A stretch of 64,000 nt of DNA from Chloroflexota bacterium (lineage in GTDB: Bacteria; Chloroflexota; Anaerolineae; Promineifilales; Promineifilaceae), in the NCBI GenBank assembly GCA_022616275.1, contig JAKEFB010000121.1, positions 1 to 64,000 of the forward strand. The letters run 5' to 3'. The translations under genes were made by a program, and so were the position numbers. The notes under the pieces are model-generated. The model searched no databases. It was given only the letters and a program-made list of their open reading frames with translations, and had not been told where the DNA came from. Positions 49,467-58,333 of the stretch are shown piece by piece (positions within the stretch are counted from its first letter, which is position 1; every line of letters starts with the position of its first letter).

Positions 49467-50612
49467 TTATTGCGGTTTTTGCAGGATGTGGGTGACGACG
49501 GTAGCGCCGCTGCCGCCGATGTTCTGGGCCATGGCTAGGTGAACCCCTTCCACCTGGGCCGGGCCGGCCTGCTGGCGCAGTTGCAGCGTGGTCTCCACCA
49601 ACTGGTAGAGGCCGGTCGCTCCCACCGGGTGGCCCCGGGCCTTCAGGCCGCCCATGGTGCTGATGGGAATGCGGCCGGTGGGCAAAATCTGGCCTTCCTG
49701 GGCCAGGCGCACCCCCTGGCCAGGCCCGGCAAAACCGCACGCTTCCAGGGAGAGGGCGGCCATGATGCTGAAGGCGTCGTGGGCCTCGAACAGGTCTACG
49801 TCCTCCGGGCCGATGCCGGCCTGGTCGTAGGCCTGGCGGGCTGATTTTTCGGCCGCGCTCAGCCACAGCGGATCGATCCGGTCGTGGATGGCCAGCGTAT
49901 CGGTGGCCGAAGCGGAGCCGATAACACGGACAGCCTGGGGCGCTTTGGCCGCCGGGACCAACAGGAGGGCAGCAGCCCCGTCGCCAATGGGCGAGGCGTC
50001 GAACAGGTTAATCGGGTCGGCCACCGGCCGGCCGGTCTCATAGTCCTGTTGGCTAATGGCCTTACGGAAGAGGGCGTTGGGGTTTTTAGCTCCGTTGGCG
50101 TGGGCGTTGAGGGCAAAGGGAGCGAAGTCGCCGTGCTGGTAACCGTATTCGTGCATGTAGCGCCGCATAATTAGCGCGTTCAGGCTGACGAAGCTGATTC
50201 CGTGAATGACTTCGTAATCGGCGTCGGCGGCGCCAGTGAGGGCGGCCGTGATCTCTTCGCCGGACTTTTCCATCATCTTTTCCACGCCAATGACCAGCAC
50301 CATTTCCAGTTCACCGCTGGCCACGGCCAGCAGGCCCTGGCGCATGGCCGACCCGGCCGAGCCGCAGGCCGCCTCCATTTTAACAGCCTCGACTCCTCGC
50401 TGGCCCAGGTGGTCGGCCACCAGCGCGCCCAGGTGGCGCTGCTGGTTGAGCGTGCCGCTGGTCATGTTGCCCACGTAAATGGCGTCCACTTTGGCCAGAC
50501 CGGCATCTTGCAGGGCAGCCCGGCCGGCGTCCACCGCCAGGTCTCGCAGCGACAACTCCCAATGTTCGCGAACAGGGGTCTGTCCAACTCCTAAGATAGC
50601 AACTTCTTGCAT
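49467..50612 (-). CDS. Thiolase-family acyltransferase
   Basis: The 381-residue protein starts MQEVAILGVGQTPVREHWEL and has the nucleophilic Cys in MEAACGSAGSAM (Cys83), DLFEAHDAFSIMAALSLEAC, the His in ARGHPVGATGLYQ, and IGGSGATVVTHIL in place of the usual CGGGxG. This matches the SCP-x/acetyl-CoA acetyltransferase branch; relatives often work with a DUF35 OB-fold partner, which is not here. A role in acyl-CoA breakdown or condensation is likely. Confidence 0.9.
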   Translation of the reverse strand: MQEVAILGVGQTPVREHWELSLRDLAVDAGRAALQDAGLAKVDAIYVGNMTSGTLNQQRHLGALVADHLGQRGVEAVKMEAACGSAGSAMRQGLLAVASGELEMVLVIGVEKMMEKSGEEITAALTGAADADYEVIHGISFVSLNALIMRRYMHEYGYQHGDFAPFALNAHANGAKNPNALFRKAISQQDYETGRPVADPINLFDASPIGDGAAALLLVPAAKAPQAVRVIGSASATDTLAIHDRIDPLWLSAAEKSARQAYDQAGIGPEDVDLFEAHDAFSIMAALSLEACGFAGPGQGVRLAQEGQILPTGRIPISTMGGLKARGHPVGATGLYQLVETTLQLRQQAGPAQVEGVHLAMAQNIGGSGATVVTHILQKPQ

Positions 50613-50627
50613 CGAAAAATCTCCTAA

Positions 50628-50660
50628 ATAGCTGTCAGCTATAAGCTATAAGCTTTTTCA
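50628..50660. repeat. 7-bp repeat tract (AGCTATA)
   Basis: GTCAGCTATAAGCTATAAGC upstream of the thiolase gene. Confidence 0.55.
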
Positions 50661-50705
50661 TTCCTTCGTAGTGGGCGGGCGGTAGCCTTGCCCATGTGAA
50701 CTCCT

Positions 50706-50746
50706 AAAAAAAAGAAGTCGGATTTCTACCAGAAAATCCGACTTCT
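50706..50746 (-). terminator. Rho-independent terminator after ilvE
   Basis: On the minus strand AGAAGTCGGATTT, an 8-nt loop, AAATCCGACTTCT and a T8 run. It lies 110 bp beyond the ilvE stop. Confidence 0.9.
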
Positions 50747-50857
50747 GATTCTAGCTGGCTTTATACGCCAGAAACTATCAATTTCAGGCGCGGCACTGCC
50801 AAAAAGTGCAGAAGCCGCCCCGCTCGGGCCGGGCTCCGACCGGGCCCGCCGCGACTT

Positions 50858-51949
50858 TTAACGGCCGCCGGCGCCGTTGGCCTCAATCAGGTACGTCCAG
50901 TTAAAGCGGTCTTTGATCCGGCCGTATTGGATGTCGGTCAGCTCCTGGTAGAGGTGGCGGGAGACCGGGCCGACTTCAAAGTTGTTGACCGGGTACTCCT
51001 TGTCGCGGTAGCCGAATTTGCCCACCGGGGCAATGACGGCGGCCGTGCCGCAGCCAAAGGCCTCGGTAATCTTGCCGGACTCCACGTCGGCCAGCATCTG
51101 GTACACGTCAATCATTTCTTCGCTGACGGTGTAGCCCAGGTCGCGGGCCAGGGTAATGACCGAGTCGCGGGTGACGCCGGGCAGGATGCTGCCGGTGAGT
51201 GGCGGGGTGACGACGTGTTTGCCGTCGTAGACAAAGCAGATGTTCATCGCGCCCACTTCCTCAATATAGCGGCCTTCGGCGGCGTCCAGCCACAAGACCT
51301 GGGAGTAGCCCCTGGCCCTGGCCTGCTCGCCGACCAGGAGGCTGGCGGCATAGTTGCCGCCGGTCTTGGCCGCACCGGTGCCGCCCTTGGCGGCCCGGCG
51401 GTAGTTGTGCTCGATGTAGACCGAAACGGGGCTAAAGCCTTCTTTGAAGTAGGCGCCCACCGGCGACAGAATCACGAAGTGCAAGTATTCCCGGCTGGAG
51501 TGAACGCCCAGGGCGACCTCGGTAGCCAGCATCACCGGCCGGATGTAGAGCGACGTTCCCGGCCGGCTGGGCACCCACTCATGGTCCAGGCTAATTAATT
51601 GAATAATAGCTGCCAGGTGCTCCTCCTCGTCCACGACGGGCATGGCCATGCGCCGGGCCGAGGCGTTGAAGCGCTTCATATTTTCCCAGGTGCGGAAAAT
51701 ATTGATGTGGCCGTCCGGCCGGCGGTAGGCCTTGGTCCCCTCGAAAATTTCCTGGGCATAATGGAATACAACTGTGGCCGGGTCCAGGCAAATGGGCCGG
51801 TAAGGGCCGATGGTTGCCTCGTGCCAGCCCCTTTCTGGCGTATACTTTTGGGTAAACATTCGGTTGGTCATGTGGCGGCCGAACCCCAGGTTAACGTTGG
51901 GAATTTCCTTAAGCTCCCCCTCCTCTAGGGGTAAAATTTTAATATCCAC
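50858..51949 (-). CDS. ilvE: Branched-chain amino acid aminotransferase
   Basis: The 363-residue fold-type IV PLP enzyme catalyses the last step of Leu, Ile and Val synthesis. VVFHYAQEIFEGTKAYRRPD, NMKRFNASARRMAMP, SLYIRPVMLATEVALGV and KGGTGAAKTGGNYAASLLVG (catalytic Lys in KTGGNYA) are diagnostic of class II IlvE/BCAT. YIEEVGAMNICFVY and EAFGCGTAAVIAPVG also fit. The GTG at 51949 follows AAAGGAG by 6 nt and replaces a longer unsupported start at 52000. A palindromic element lies in its 5' leader. Confidence 0.96.
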   Translation of the reverse strand: MDIKILPLEEGELKEIPNVNLGFGRHMTNRMFTQKYTPERGWHEATIGPYRPICLDPATVVFHYAQEIFEGTKAYRRPDGHINIFRTWENMKRFNASARRMAMPVVDEEEHLAAIIQLISLDHEWVPSRPGTSLYIRPVMLATEVALGVHSSREYLHFVILSPVGAYFKEGFSPVSVYIEHNYRRAAKGGTGAAKTGGNYAASLLVGEQARARGYSQVLWLDAAEGRYIEEVGAMNICFVYDGKHVVTPPLTGSILPGVTRDSVITLARDLGYTVSEEMIDVYQMLADVESGKITEAFGCGTAAVIAPVGKFGYRDKEYPVNNFEVGPVSRHLYQELTDIQYGRIKDRFNWTYLIEANGAGGR

Positions 51950-51972
51950 TGTCTCTCCTTTGTCAACGTAAG

Positions 51973-52038
51973 AGCGAGGCAGGCAGTTTGTCGCTCGCAC
52001 CCTGAAGGCAGGCGACCTTTCCTTCGGCCTGCCTCGCC
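51973..52038. repeat. Inverted repeat in the ilvE leader
   Basis: GCGAGGCAGGC (51973-51983) pairs with GCCTGCCTCGC (52028-52038), with an inner AAGGCAGGCGACC. The GCGAGGCA word is shared with the RAYT-linked palindrome at 5450-5513, so it may be a related REP. Confidence 0.6.
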
Positions 52039-52127
52039 CCCACTATTTCTTTGGTAAACGATCCCTTTGCACCCTCCCGACAAAACTGACCTTACGCTTA
52101 CAGGATAGCCCTAATTGGGCTGTTTCG

Positions 52128-52150
52128 CAAGTGTACAAGTGTACTTTTTT
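52128..52150. repeat. 8-bp direct repeat AAGTGTAC
   Basis: AAGTGTAC-AAGTGTAC followed by a T run, upstream of ilvE; possibly a regulator binding site. Confidence 0.35.
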
Positions 52151-52164
52151 TACCGGCTCAGGCC

Positions 52165-52198
52165 AAACTTCGCAGGTTTCCGAAGCCTGCGAAGTTTT
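52165..52198. terminator. Terminator-like hairpin between DUF4260 and ilvE genes
   Basis: AAACTTCGCAGG, a 9-nt loop, CCTGCGAAGTTTT: symmetrical, with A and T ends that suit either strand. It lies about 50 bp beyond the DUF4260 stop. Confidence 0.7.
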
Positions 52199-52245
52199 CC
52201 CCCGGCTATAGTTGGTCGCTGACCGAGCCACACTTATTAGACCTG

Positions 52246-52596
52246 TTACCGGCCGATCAATCCCAGGTGGGTATGCTGGAAGGAGTCAGGATATTTCAGC
52301 CCGTAGCCCAGCACCCGGTCAAAGCTGCTGTGCCCCAGGATGATCAGCCCGGCCAGTTGTAGGGGCAGGCCGGCCAGCCAGGCTCCTAGCAGGTAGAGGG
52401 CCACGGCCAGGCCCCGGTGGTGGAGCAGGTTGTAGACAACCGCTCCTGCTCGAGGGCCAGCCAGGTAGCCGGCAATGCCCAGGTCCGGGGCGAAAAACAG
52501 CAGGGCGTACCACCACCAGGCATACTCCAACGCCTGGAACAGGTAAATGGATAAGAACAGGAAAAAGAGTTCTTCGACTTTGAGAATAGTTTTCAT
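52246..52596 (-). CDS. DUF4260 membrane protein
   Basis: The 116-residue protein starts MKTILKVEELFFLFLSIYLF, has WWYALLFFAPDLGIAGYLAG and ends SFDRVLGYGLKYPDSFQHTH, the DUF4260 pattern. Four short helices place it in the membrane; function unknown. It follows the MaoC-like gene by 7 bp and is probably co-transcribed. Confidence 0.85.
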   Translation of the reverse strand: MKTILKVEELFFLFLSIYLFQALEYAWWWYALLFFAPDLGIAGYLAGPRAGAVVYNLLHHRGLAVALYLLGAWLAGLPLQLAGLIILGHSSFDRVLGYGLKYPDSFQHTHLGLIGR

Positions 52597-52603
52597 AACT
52601 GCT

Positions 52604-53008
52604 TCAACCTACGATAAAGGTATAGCACCACGCTTCTCCCTCTAGCACCGTCTCCCCCGTTTGCCGGGTGATGCGGATCTGTATTTGGGTTACCGGCTTG
52701 GTGAGGTGGACGCTGAGGATTTCGGCTTCGGCCGTAATCGTGTCGCCGATGTAAACCGGCGCGGTGAACTTCCAGTTCTGGCTGAGAAAGACCGTGCCTG
52801 GGCCGGGCAAGTCCATTGCCACCAGGGCATGCAGCAGGCCGGTGGTCAGGCCGCCCTGGACGACCAACCGGCCGAACTTCGTCTGGGCAGCAAAAGCTTC
52901 GTCGAAGTGGAGAGGGTTGTAATCGCCGGTCAACTCGGCAAACGTTTGCACGTGTTGGGGGGTCAGAGTCAGGCTGCGGGTGGCCTTCTGGCCGACAGTT
53001 ACGTTCAT
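52604..53008 (-). CDS. MaoC-like (R)-specific enoyl-CoA hydratase
   Basis: The 134-residue single hot-dog domain has the catalytic motif AELTGDYNPLHFDEAFA (Asp29, His34), followed by VVQGGLTTGLLHALVAMDLP. It hydrates trans-2-enoyl-CoA to (R)-3-hydroxyacyl-CoA in fatty-acid or PHA metabolism. AAGGAAGG precedes the ATG. Transcribed with DUF4260, divergent from dinB. Confidence 0.9.
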   Translation of the reverse strand: MNVTVGQKATRSLTLTPQHVQTFAELTGDYNPLHFDEAFAAQTKFGRLVVQGGLTTGLLHALVAMDLPGPGTVFLSQNWKFTAPVYIGDTITAEAEILSVHLTKPVTQIQIRITRQTGETVLEGEAWCYTFIVG

Positions 53009-53083
53009 AGCTGTCCTTCCTTACGGCGACATTGTCCCACAAAAACGGTAAAACCAAAACTATAGATCATGTTTACAATAGAG

Positions 53084-53089
53084 TACAAT
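53084..53089 (+). promoter_or_regulatory. Candidate -10 box of dinB (leaderless)
   Basis: TACAAT lies 7 nt before the dinB ATG; no ribosome-binding site is visible. The -35 box is not obvious. Confidence 0.45.
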
Positions 53090-53096
53090 ATAGACC

Positions 53097-54155
53097 ATGA
53101 TAGCCTGGCCGCGCGCTGTCCTCCACCTGGACATGGACGCCTTCTTCGCCAACGTCCACCTCCTGGAGCACCCGGAGGACGTGGGCATTCCTGTGGCGGT
53201 GGGCGGCCGGCCGGAGCACCGGGGAGTGGTCGCCTCGGCCAGTTACGAGGCCCGCAAGTTCGGCGTCCGCTCGGCCATGCCCATGGCCACGGCCGTGCGC
53301 CTTTGTCCCCGGCTCAAAATTGTAGACCACAACTGGCCGCGCATTCGCGACTGCTCTCGCCAGGTTATGGCTGTCCTGGCTGGCTATGGCCCGGTGGAGC
53401 AGATGAGCGTGGACGAGGCTTACGTAGACCTGGGTGGTGAGCCAGAGCCGGAGCGGCTGGCGGCGGCCGTCCGCCAGCAGGTTAAGGCAGAAGCAAAGCT
53501 ACCGGCCTCCGTGGGGCTGGCGACGAGCAAACTGGTGGCCAAGGTGGCCTCCGACCACGACAAGCCGGAGGGGCTAACCATCGTCCGGCCGGGCGAGGAG
53601 GCGGCTTTCCTGGCTCCGCTGCCAGTACAGGTCATTTGGGGCATTGGGCCGCGCACGGCCGAGCGGCTGGCCCGGCTGGGGATTGAGCGGTGCGGCCAAC
53701 TGGCCACGGCCAAAGTGGAGCTGCTGCGTGCCCACTTCGGCCGCCAGGCGGACGAGCTGCAACAGCGAGCCCAGGGGATTGACGCGCGTGAGGTCAAGAG
53801 TGATTGGGGGTTGCCCAAGAGTATCAGCCAGGAATGGACCTTCAGCCAGGATGTGAATGACCCGGAGCGGTTAAAGGGCCAACTGCGGGAAATGGCCGCC
53901 AGGGTGGCCGATTCCTTGCAAGTACACAACCTGGTGGCTCACACGGTGCGGGTCAAGTTTCGCTGGGATGACTTCACGACCTTTACCCGGCAGAAAAGCG
54001 TCGAGGTTGGCGTAGACCAGGCCGACCAACTCTACCGCCTGGCCCTGGCCATCTGGGAAGAACAGTGGCCGCCCGGACAAAAAATGCGCCTCCTGGGGGT
54101 GGCGGCCGCCAGCCTGAAGGTGGTGGAAGCGAGGCAAATAGGATTTGGGTTTTGA
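53097..54155 (+). CDS. dinB: DNA polymerase IV (Y-family)
   Basis: The 352-residue translesion polymerase has AVLHLDMDAFFANVHLLEHP (catalytic Asp pair), VVASASYEARKFGVRSAMPM, the second carboxylate motif EQMSVDEAYVDLG, helix-hairpin-helix VIWGIGPRTAERLARLGIER, and a little-finger domain ending LLGVAAASLKV. The length matches DinB, although the C-terminal clamp-binding peptide is not obvious. It would bypass damaged bases; an SOS box cannot be identified since the local LexA consensus is unknown. Confidence 0.95.
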   Translation: MIAWPRAVLHLDMDAFFANVHLLEHPEDVGIPVAVGGRPEHRGVVASASYEARKFGVRSAMPMATAVRLCPRLKIVDHNWPRIRDCSRQVMAVLAGYGPVEQMSVDEAYVDLGGEPEPERLAAAVRQQVKAEAKLPASVGLATSKLVAKVASDHDKPEGLTIVRPGEEAAFLAPLPVQVIWGIGPRTAERLARLGIERCGQLATAKVELLRAHFGRQADELQQRAQGIDAREVKSDWGLPKSISQEWTFSQDVNDPERLKGQLREMAARVADSLQVHNLVAHTVRVKFRWDDFTTFTRQKSVEVGVDQADQLYRLALAIWEEQWPPGQKMRLLGVAAASLKVVEARQIGFGF

Positions 54156-54156
54156 G

Positions 54157-54200
54157 TAGCAGTGTGACTGTCACTTCAAAAGTGACAGTCACACTGCTGC
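54157..54200. terminator. Bidirectional hairpin between convergent genes
   Basis: AGCAGTGTGACTGTCACTT and AAGTGACAGTCACACTGCT form a 19-bp stem with a 3-nt loop. It contains the stop codon of the URO-D-like gene and begins right after the dinB stop. No T run. Confidence 0.75.
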
Positions 54201-55178
54201 TTCCACAAATTCTCTCATGGCCCGCAGGTTGCGCAGGGGGGTGTTGGTCATGGCCACGCAGCCGACGCCGAGAACGAAGCGCCGGCCACTGGTCTGCCGT
54301 GCGGCGTCGCGAGCCTCCTCCAGCGCCGCATCCGGCGCTTCCTGGTACAGCGACCAACGGGAGACGCCGCCACTCACCGCCCCGGCTATCTGTTGCAGGC
54401 CCTCCTCCAGGTTAAGGCCACTCTCCCGGTCGTGCCAGTTGACGATCTCCACCGGGTAATCGGCCAACCGATCAAAGAAGATCTGCTGGCCGTGGATGTG
54501 AAGCATGTTTAGCCACAGGTCGCTGGCTGCAGCCAGGATTTCCTCATCGTAGGGCCGGCCGAACTGCTCGTATTCGGCCGGGCTGAGCAGCGGATAACTG
54601 GCGTGCTGGATAGCGTAGTAGATGCCGCTCATGTCCGTCTCTTTGGCCGCCTCGATAAAGTCAACGGTGCTGCGGGTGATGATTTCCAACCCGTGGCGGA
54701 AGGCTTGCGGCTGGCGGCGCATATGGCTGAGCATTATTTCCTCGCCGGCCAGGTTTTTGGCCTGGGCCAGGGGAGAGAAGATCGTGGCTATAAAGGGAAT
54801 GTCGTCGCCAAAGGCCTGGCCCAGCAACTGCAAGGCCTCAATTTGGGTCGCCAGCATCCCCCGGCGCGGGTCCAGAACAGGCAGATGCCCCCAATCGTCC
54901 GGCTCGGAGATAGCCCGTTCAATGTAAGTGCGGGTGCCTTCCAGCGAGCCTTCCCAGAGATCTTTCACTCCCCAGTCTACCAGGCAATAGCTGCTGGCCG
55001 GGGAGACCTTGACCAGATCCCAATCATAATCCCGCTGCCATTGGATGTGGGCCGCGGCCAGCGCGGCCGCATCCTGGTCATCGCCGGGGAAGTGTCGCCA
55101 CAAGGCTACCGGCAACCGGTCCACCGCCTCGCCGGCAATAGCCGCTTCCAGTCGTTTGCGCTTGCTCCAACCGTTCAT
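54189..55178 (-). CDS. Uroporphyrinogen decarboxylase-like protein
   Basis: The 329-residue protein starts MNGWSKRKRLEAAIAGEAVD, then RLPVALWRHF, the URO-D superfamily opening. The TIM-barrel pattern continues with KVSPASSYCLVDWGVKDLWE, GIYYAIQHASYPLLSPAEYE, LHIHGQQIFFDRLADYPVEI and VLGVGCVAMTNTPLRNLRAM. True HemE lacks this sequence of motifs; this looks like the broader URO-D family that includes methyltransferase-type (MtaA/CmuA-like) members. ATG 55178 has AAGGAG upstream; that signal overlaps the end of the preceding gene, with which it forms an operon. Confidence 0.8.
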   Translation of the reverse strand: MNGWSKRKRLEAAIAGEAVDRLPVALWRHFPGDDQDAAALAAAHIQWQRDYDWDLVKVSPASSYCLVDWGVKDLWEGSLEGTRTYIERAISEPDDWGHLPVLDPRRGMLATQIEALQLLGQAFGDDIPFIATIFSPLAQAKNLAGEEIMLSHMRRQPQAFRHGLEIITRSTVDFIEAAKETDMSGIYYAIQHASYPLLSPAEYEQFGRPYDEEILAAASDLWLNMLHIHGQQIFFDRLADYPVEIVNWHDRESGLNLEEGLQQIAGAVSGGVSRWSLYQEAPDAALEEARDAARQTSGRRFVLGVGCVAMTNTPLRNLRAMREFVEAAV

Positions 55179-55194
55179 GGTAATGCTCCTTATA

Positions 55195-56454
55195 TCACGG
55201 CCGGTACAATTCCGGGTTGGCCGGCACGCGCGTGGAAGGCGGGGGCACGGCGAAGTAGTTGCCAAGGGCGTAATTGAGGACGGGCACGATCAACCGCTGG
55301 GCCTGGTTATGGATCTCGCCGAAGTTGCCACCCAGATACCAGATGGCCGCTCCTTTGACCTCGGGGTAGGGGGCGTAGAGGCCGGCCGCCCAGGCAACGT
55401 CGTCCATAGCTCGTTCTGGCGGAGGCACGGTCTGGTATTCCCAGCCCCACTCGGTGATCAGCACCGTCGGCCGGGGAATGTTGTACTGGTCACAGACCTG
55501 GAACAACTGCAGGAAGCGGCCGAGCTTGTACGGATACTGGTCGGCAATATTGCCGGCCATGAAGCTGTACTCGTGCAGGGCAATGGCCAGGCGGTCGGGG
55601 TTGGCCGCGGCCAGTCGTAAAAATTCCAGCATTGGCGGCGACTGCCAGTCGGCCACCTCCGGTTCGCCCGACGACCAGCCAAAAGCCGCCCAGCGGAAGC
55701 CATCGGCCAGGGCCAGCCGGGCCGTTTCCAGGGCAAAGCGGGCCAGCCACACAGACTGGTTCTTGTCTACCTCGTTGACCGTCTCAATCCAAACCAGGCT
55801 GGGGTCCAACTCTGGCGGCCAGGCGGCCCTGTGCCGTTCCCAATGCTGGCGGGCGGCCTCGGCCGCGGGCAGGCTGTAATCCGGCGTGTCGTAGTCGTTA
55901 CCGCTGCGCCGGTAAACCAGAACGTGGGGCACGCTACTGGCCCGGGCGATTTCCTGGGCCTCCAGCAGGGGTCCGGCGTCGTCCGCGCTCTTCAAAAAGA
56001 ACGGTACGCCGGCCATATCCAGGCGGCGCATCCACTCGCCCAGCCCGTGGCGGTTGCCGCCTACGCCCACGTGAAAGCCAATTTTGACGAAGGCCAGCTC
56101 CTGGCCCTGAGCCCGCAACTGGGCGCGCACGGCGGCAAAGTCAATGGTCGGGGTAGGCGTGGGGGAGGGGGTACTGGTGTGGGTGGGGGTAGGTGTGGCC
56201 GTTGGCGCCGGCCCGGCGCCAACAACCGGTAGAAAGGCCTGGGCGGCCGGGCTGGCGGCCGTGGCCGGCACGGCTGCTGGTATGGGTGTGGCTATGGCCA
56301 ATGACCCGGCCGCGGTAGTGACAGTAACCAGGGCTGGATAACCACCGGCCGGGGGGTTGGGCGTGCCGGCGGCCGTCGCCGGGTAAGGTGAAGGCAACGG
56401 CGGTGGCGGCAGGGTGGGCGTCGGGGTGGCTTCCGTTTGCCGGCAGGCGGCCAC
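55195..56454 (-). CDS. Lipoprotein with GH-A-like TIM barrel; start unresolved
   Basis: After a Thr/Pro-rich linker comes a TIM-barrel domain of about 290 residues with LVWIETVNEVDKNQSVWLAR (candidate acid/base Glu after Asn) and RPTVLITEWGWEYQ (candidate nucleophile), as in clan GH-A glycosidases. Upstream of 56454 the same frame encodes LAVIILLLATVAACRQ, a lipoprotein signal that must belong to the protein, but it contains no ATG, GTG or TTG before a stop. Translation may start at CTG 56505, at ATC 56547 (GGAGG 7 nt upstream), or at GTG 56569 with a one-base frameshift. The gene may therefore be damaged. Confidence 0.65.
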   Translation of the reverse strand: MAACRQTEATPTPTLPPPPLPSPYPATAAGTPNPPAGGYPALVTVTTAAGSLAIATPIPAAVPATAASPAAQAFLPVVGAGPAPTATPTPTHTSTPSPTPTPTIDFAAVRAQLRAQGQELAFVKIGFHVGVGGNRHGLGEWMRRLDMAGVPFFLKSADDAGPLLEAQEIARASSVPHVLVYRRSGNDYDTPDYSLPAAEAARQHWERHRAAWPPELDPSLVWIETVNEVDKNQSVWLARFALETARLALADGFRWAAFGWSSGEPEVADWQSPPMLEFLRLAAANPDRLAIALHEYSFMAGNIADQYPYKLGRFLQLFQVCDQYNIPRPTVLITEWGWEYQTVPPPERAMDDVAWAAGLYAPYPEVKGAAIWYLGGNFGEIHNQAQRLIVPVLNYALGNYFAVPPPSTRVPANPELYRP

Positions 56455-56641
56455 TGTGGCCAGTAATAGAATGATGACGGCCAGCCAGCCGGCGCGCTCT
56501 AACAGGTGAACAACAGGATGGGACGGACAGGGCTGTATGCGTCTGATTAGGAAACCTCCGCCTGATCACTTAAACCTCTCGAAGGTTGGCGATTGCGCTG
56601 GGCGGCCCGGCGACCATCGCTTGAACTCCGAGAGGGGGCTG

Positions 56642-58333
56642 TCAATCGTCGTCGTCATCGTCCGATTGTGCCACAGGAATGGTGACAAGGCAGATTTCCT
56701 CATTTCTCCTACAGGTTTCAATCCGCTCCCCGTTGTAGTAGACCCTGAAATCCCGGCCCCAGAAAATTTCGCCGGGTCCACGCGTCAGGCGATCACCCAC
56801 CTGCTGGCAGGAGACGGCCGGCGGGCGAGGGTTCCCCTGCTCTTTCCAAACGGTCACACACTCTCCGGCCGACAGCCATTCTTCGTCCCACTCCTCCCCT
56901 TCCAACTCATCTTCCTCCTGACCCAGGCCCAGCCGCTCCAGAGGAAAGTCCAGGGAGGACACGTTGACCACAAACAGGCTATCCTCATCGTTTTTCACCA
57001 GTTGTAATTCGTAAACTAACGGACCACTGGTTAGGGTCTCAGTAGCGGGTGGAGGTGTCCGGGTCGGCGCAGCCGTTGCCGCCGCCGGCCGGGTGGCGGC
57101 CAGCGTTGGCGTTGGTTCGCCTGCGGTCTCCGTGTTACCGGTTGCCTGGGCGGTAGGGGTGTCGCCATTACCGGCCAGGAGACCATTTACCGCCCACAAG
57201 CCGCCGGCCGCCAGCGCACACAGGAGCAGCGTGGCCGCTCCCAGGGCCAGCAACAGGAGCGCCGGCCGGCTGCGCCGCAGTGGTGGCGCAGGCGTCTCGG
57301 CCCGGACCAGGCGAGGCGGCGGTCGGTGGCTCGTCGGTGGCTCGTCCACCGGCCCGGCCGCCGGCTGGATCACTGCCTCGGCCGGCGTCTCCACGGCCAC
57401 CGGGATGGGCGGCAGCGGATTGGCCCTGATTTCCTCGACGACTCGTTCCGGGATGGAAAGGCGCGAAGGTAGGACCAGCAGAGAAGCCTGGGTGGCCGGG
57501 GCGCGCAGCGCCTGTTTCAGGGCCTCAGCCAGGGCGGCCCCGGTGGCGTAGCGCGCTTCCGGCTTCTTGTCCAGCGCCCGCAGCAGGACCGCTTCCAGCT
57601 CCGGGCTGAGATCCGGCCGGAGCTGGCGTGGCGGCGGTGGCGGCTCGCTCATATGCTTCATGGCTATGTCTAGCGAGTCCTCGCTGTCAAAAGGCAGCTC
57701 GCCGACGAACATCTCGTAGAGGATAACGCCCAGCGAATAGAGGTCACTTTCCGGCCGGGCCCCGGCCGAGGAGATAGCCTGCTCCGGGGCAATGTACTGC
57801 GGCGTGCCAAAGACCTCGCCCTGCGTGCCCAGCTCGGTCACCAGCGCCAGGCCAAAATCGGTCAGGATGGCCCGCCCCTGGCGGTTAAGCATGATATTGG
57901 AGGGCTTGATGTCCCGGTGAATGACGCCGACGTTGTGGGCGTAGTCCAGGGCCAGGCCAATTTCGCGAATAATCCGGCTGGCCTCCTCTGGCTCCATCCA
58001 CTCGCCATCTTGCCGGTAAGAGTCCAGGACGCCGGCCAGGTTGGCGCCTTCGACGTACTCCATGGCCATGTAGAGGACGCCGCGCGCCTCCCCGTAACGA
58101 TACAGGCGGACGATATTGGGGTGTTCGAGCTGGGCAATAGCCTGGGCCTCGCGCTCAAAACGGTGCTTGTATTCCGGGTTAGCCCGGAAGGCTGTGTCAA
58201 TGACCTTAATGGCGGCGTAACGTTTGAGCCGAACGTCCAGGCCGCGATAGACACGGGCCATCCCGCCCCGGCCGAGCAACGCCTCCAGCCGGTATTCGTC
58301 TAGTTGTTGGCCTAATAAACTGTCACTGCTCAT
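56642..58333 (-). CDS. PknB-like Ser/Thr protein kinase with external domain
   Basis: In this 563-residue protein the kinase domain comprises residues 12-275: GRGGMARVYRG, Lys43 in AAIKVID, HRDIKPSN (Asp141), DFG at 159-161 and APEQ. A Pro-rich linker, one membrane helix (LLLLALGAATLLLCALAAGG, about 355-375) and a Thr/Pro-rich stalk lead to an external domain (ETLTSGPLVYELQLVKNDED, SLFVVNVSSLDFPLERLG) and a polyaspartate tail. Its ATG overlaps the stop of the next kinase upstream by 4 bp (ATGA), so the two are translationally coupled. Confidence 0.93.
   Translation of the reverse strand: MSSDSLLGQQLDEYRLEALLGRGGMARVYRGLDVRLKRYAAIKVIDTAFRANPEYKHRFEREAQAIAQLEHPNIVRLYRYGEARGVLYMAMEYVEGANLAGVLDSYRQDGEWMEPEEASRIIREIGLALDYAHNVGVIHRDIKPSNIMLNRQGRAILTDFGLALVTELGTQGEVFGTPQYIAPEQAISSAGARPESDLYSLGVILYEMFVGELPFDSEDSLDIAMKHMSEPPPPPRQLRPDLSPELEAVLLRALDKKPEARYATGAALAEALKQALRAPATQASLLVLPSRLSIPERVVEEIRANPLPPIPVAVETPAEAVIQPAAGPVDEPPTSHRPPPRLVRAETPAPPLRRSRPALLLLALGAATLLLCALAAGGLWAVNGLLAGNGDTPTAQATGNTETAGEPTPTLAATRPAAATAAPTRTPPPATETLTSGPLVYELQLVKNDEDSLFVVNVSSLDFPLERLGLGQEEDELEGEEWDEEWLSAGECVTVWKEQGNPRPPAVSCQQVGDRLTRGPGEIFWGRDFRVYYNGERIETCRRNEEICLVTIPVAQSDDDDDD

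Noticed and set aside
51950-52246. Attenuator or T-box for ilvE
   Set aside because: No Leu/Ile/Val-rich short ORF and no T-box motif; only a REP-like inverted repeat and a terminator-like hairpin belonging to the DUF4260 side.
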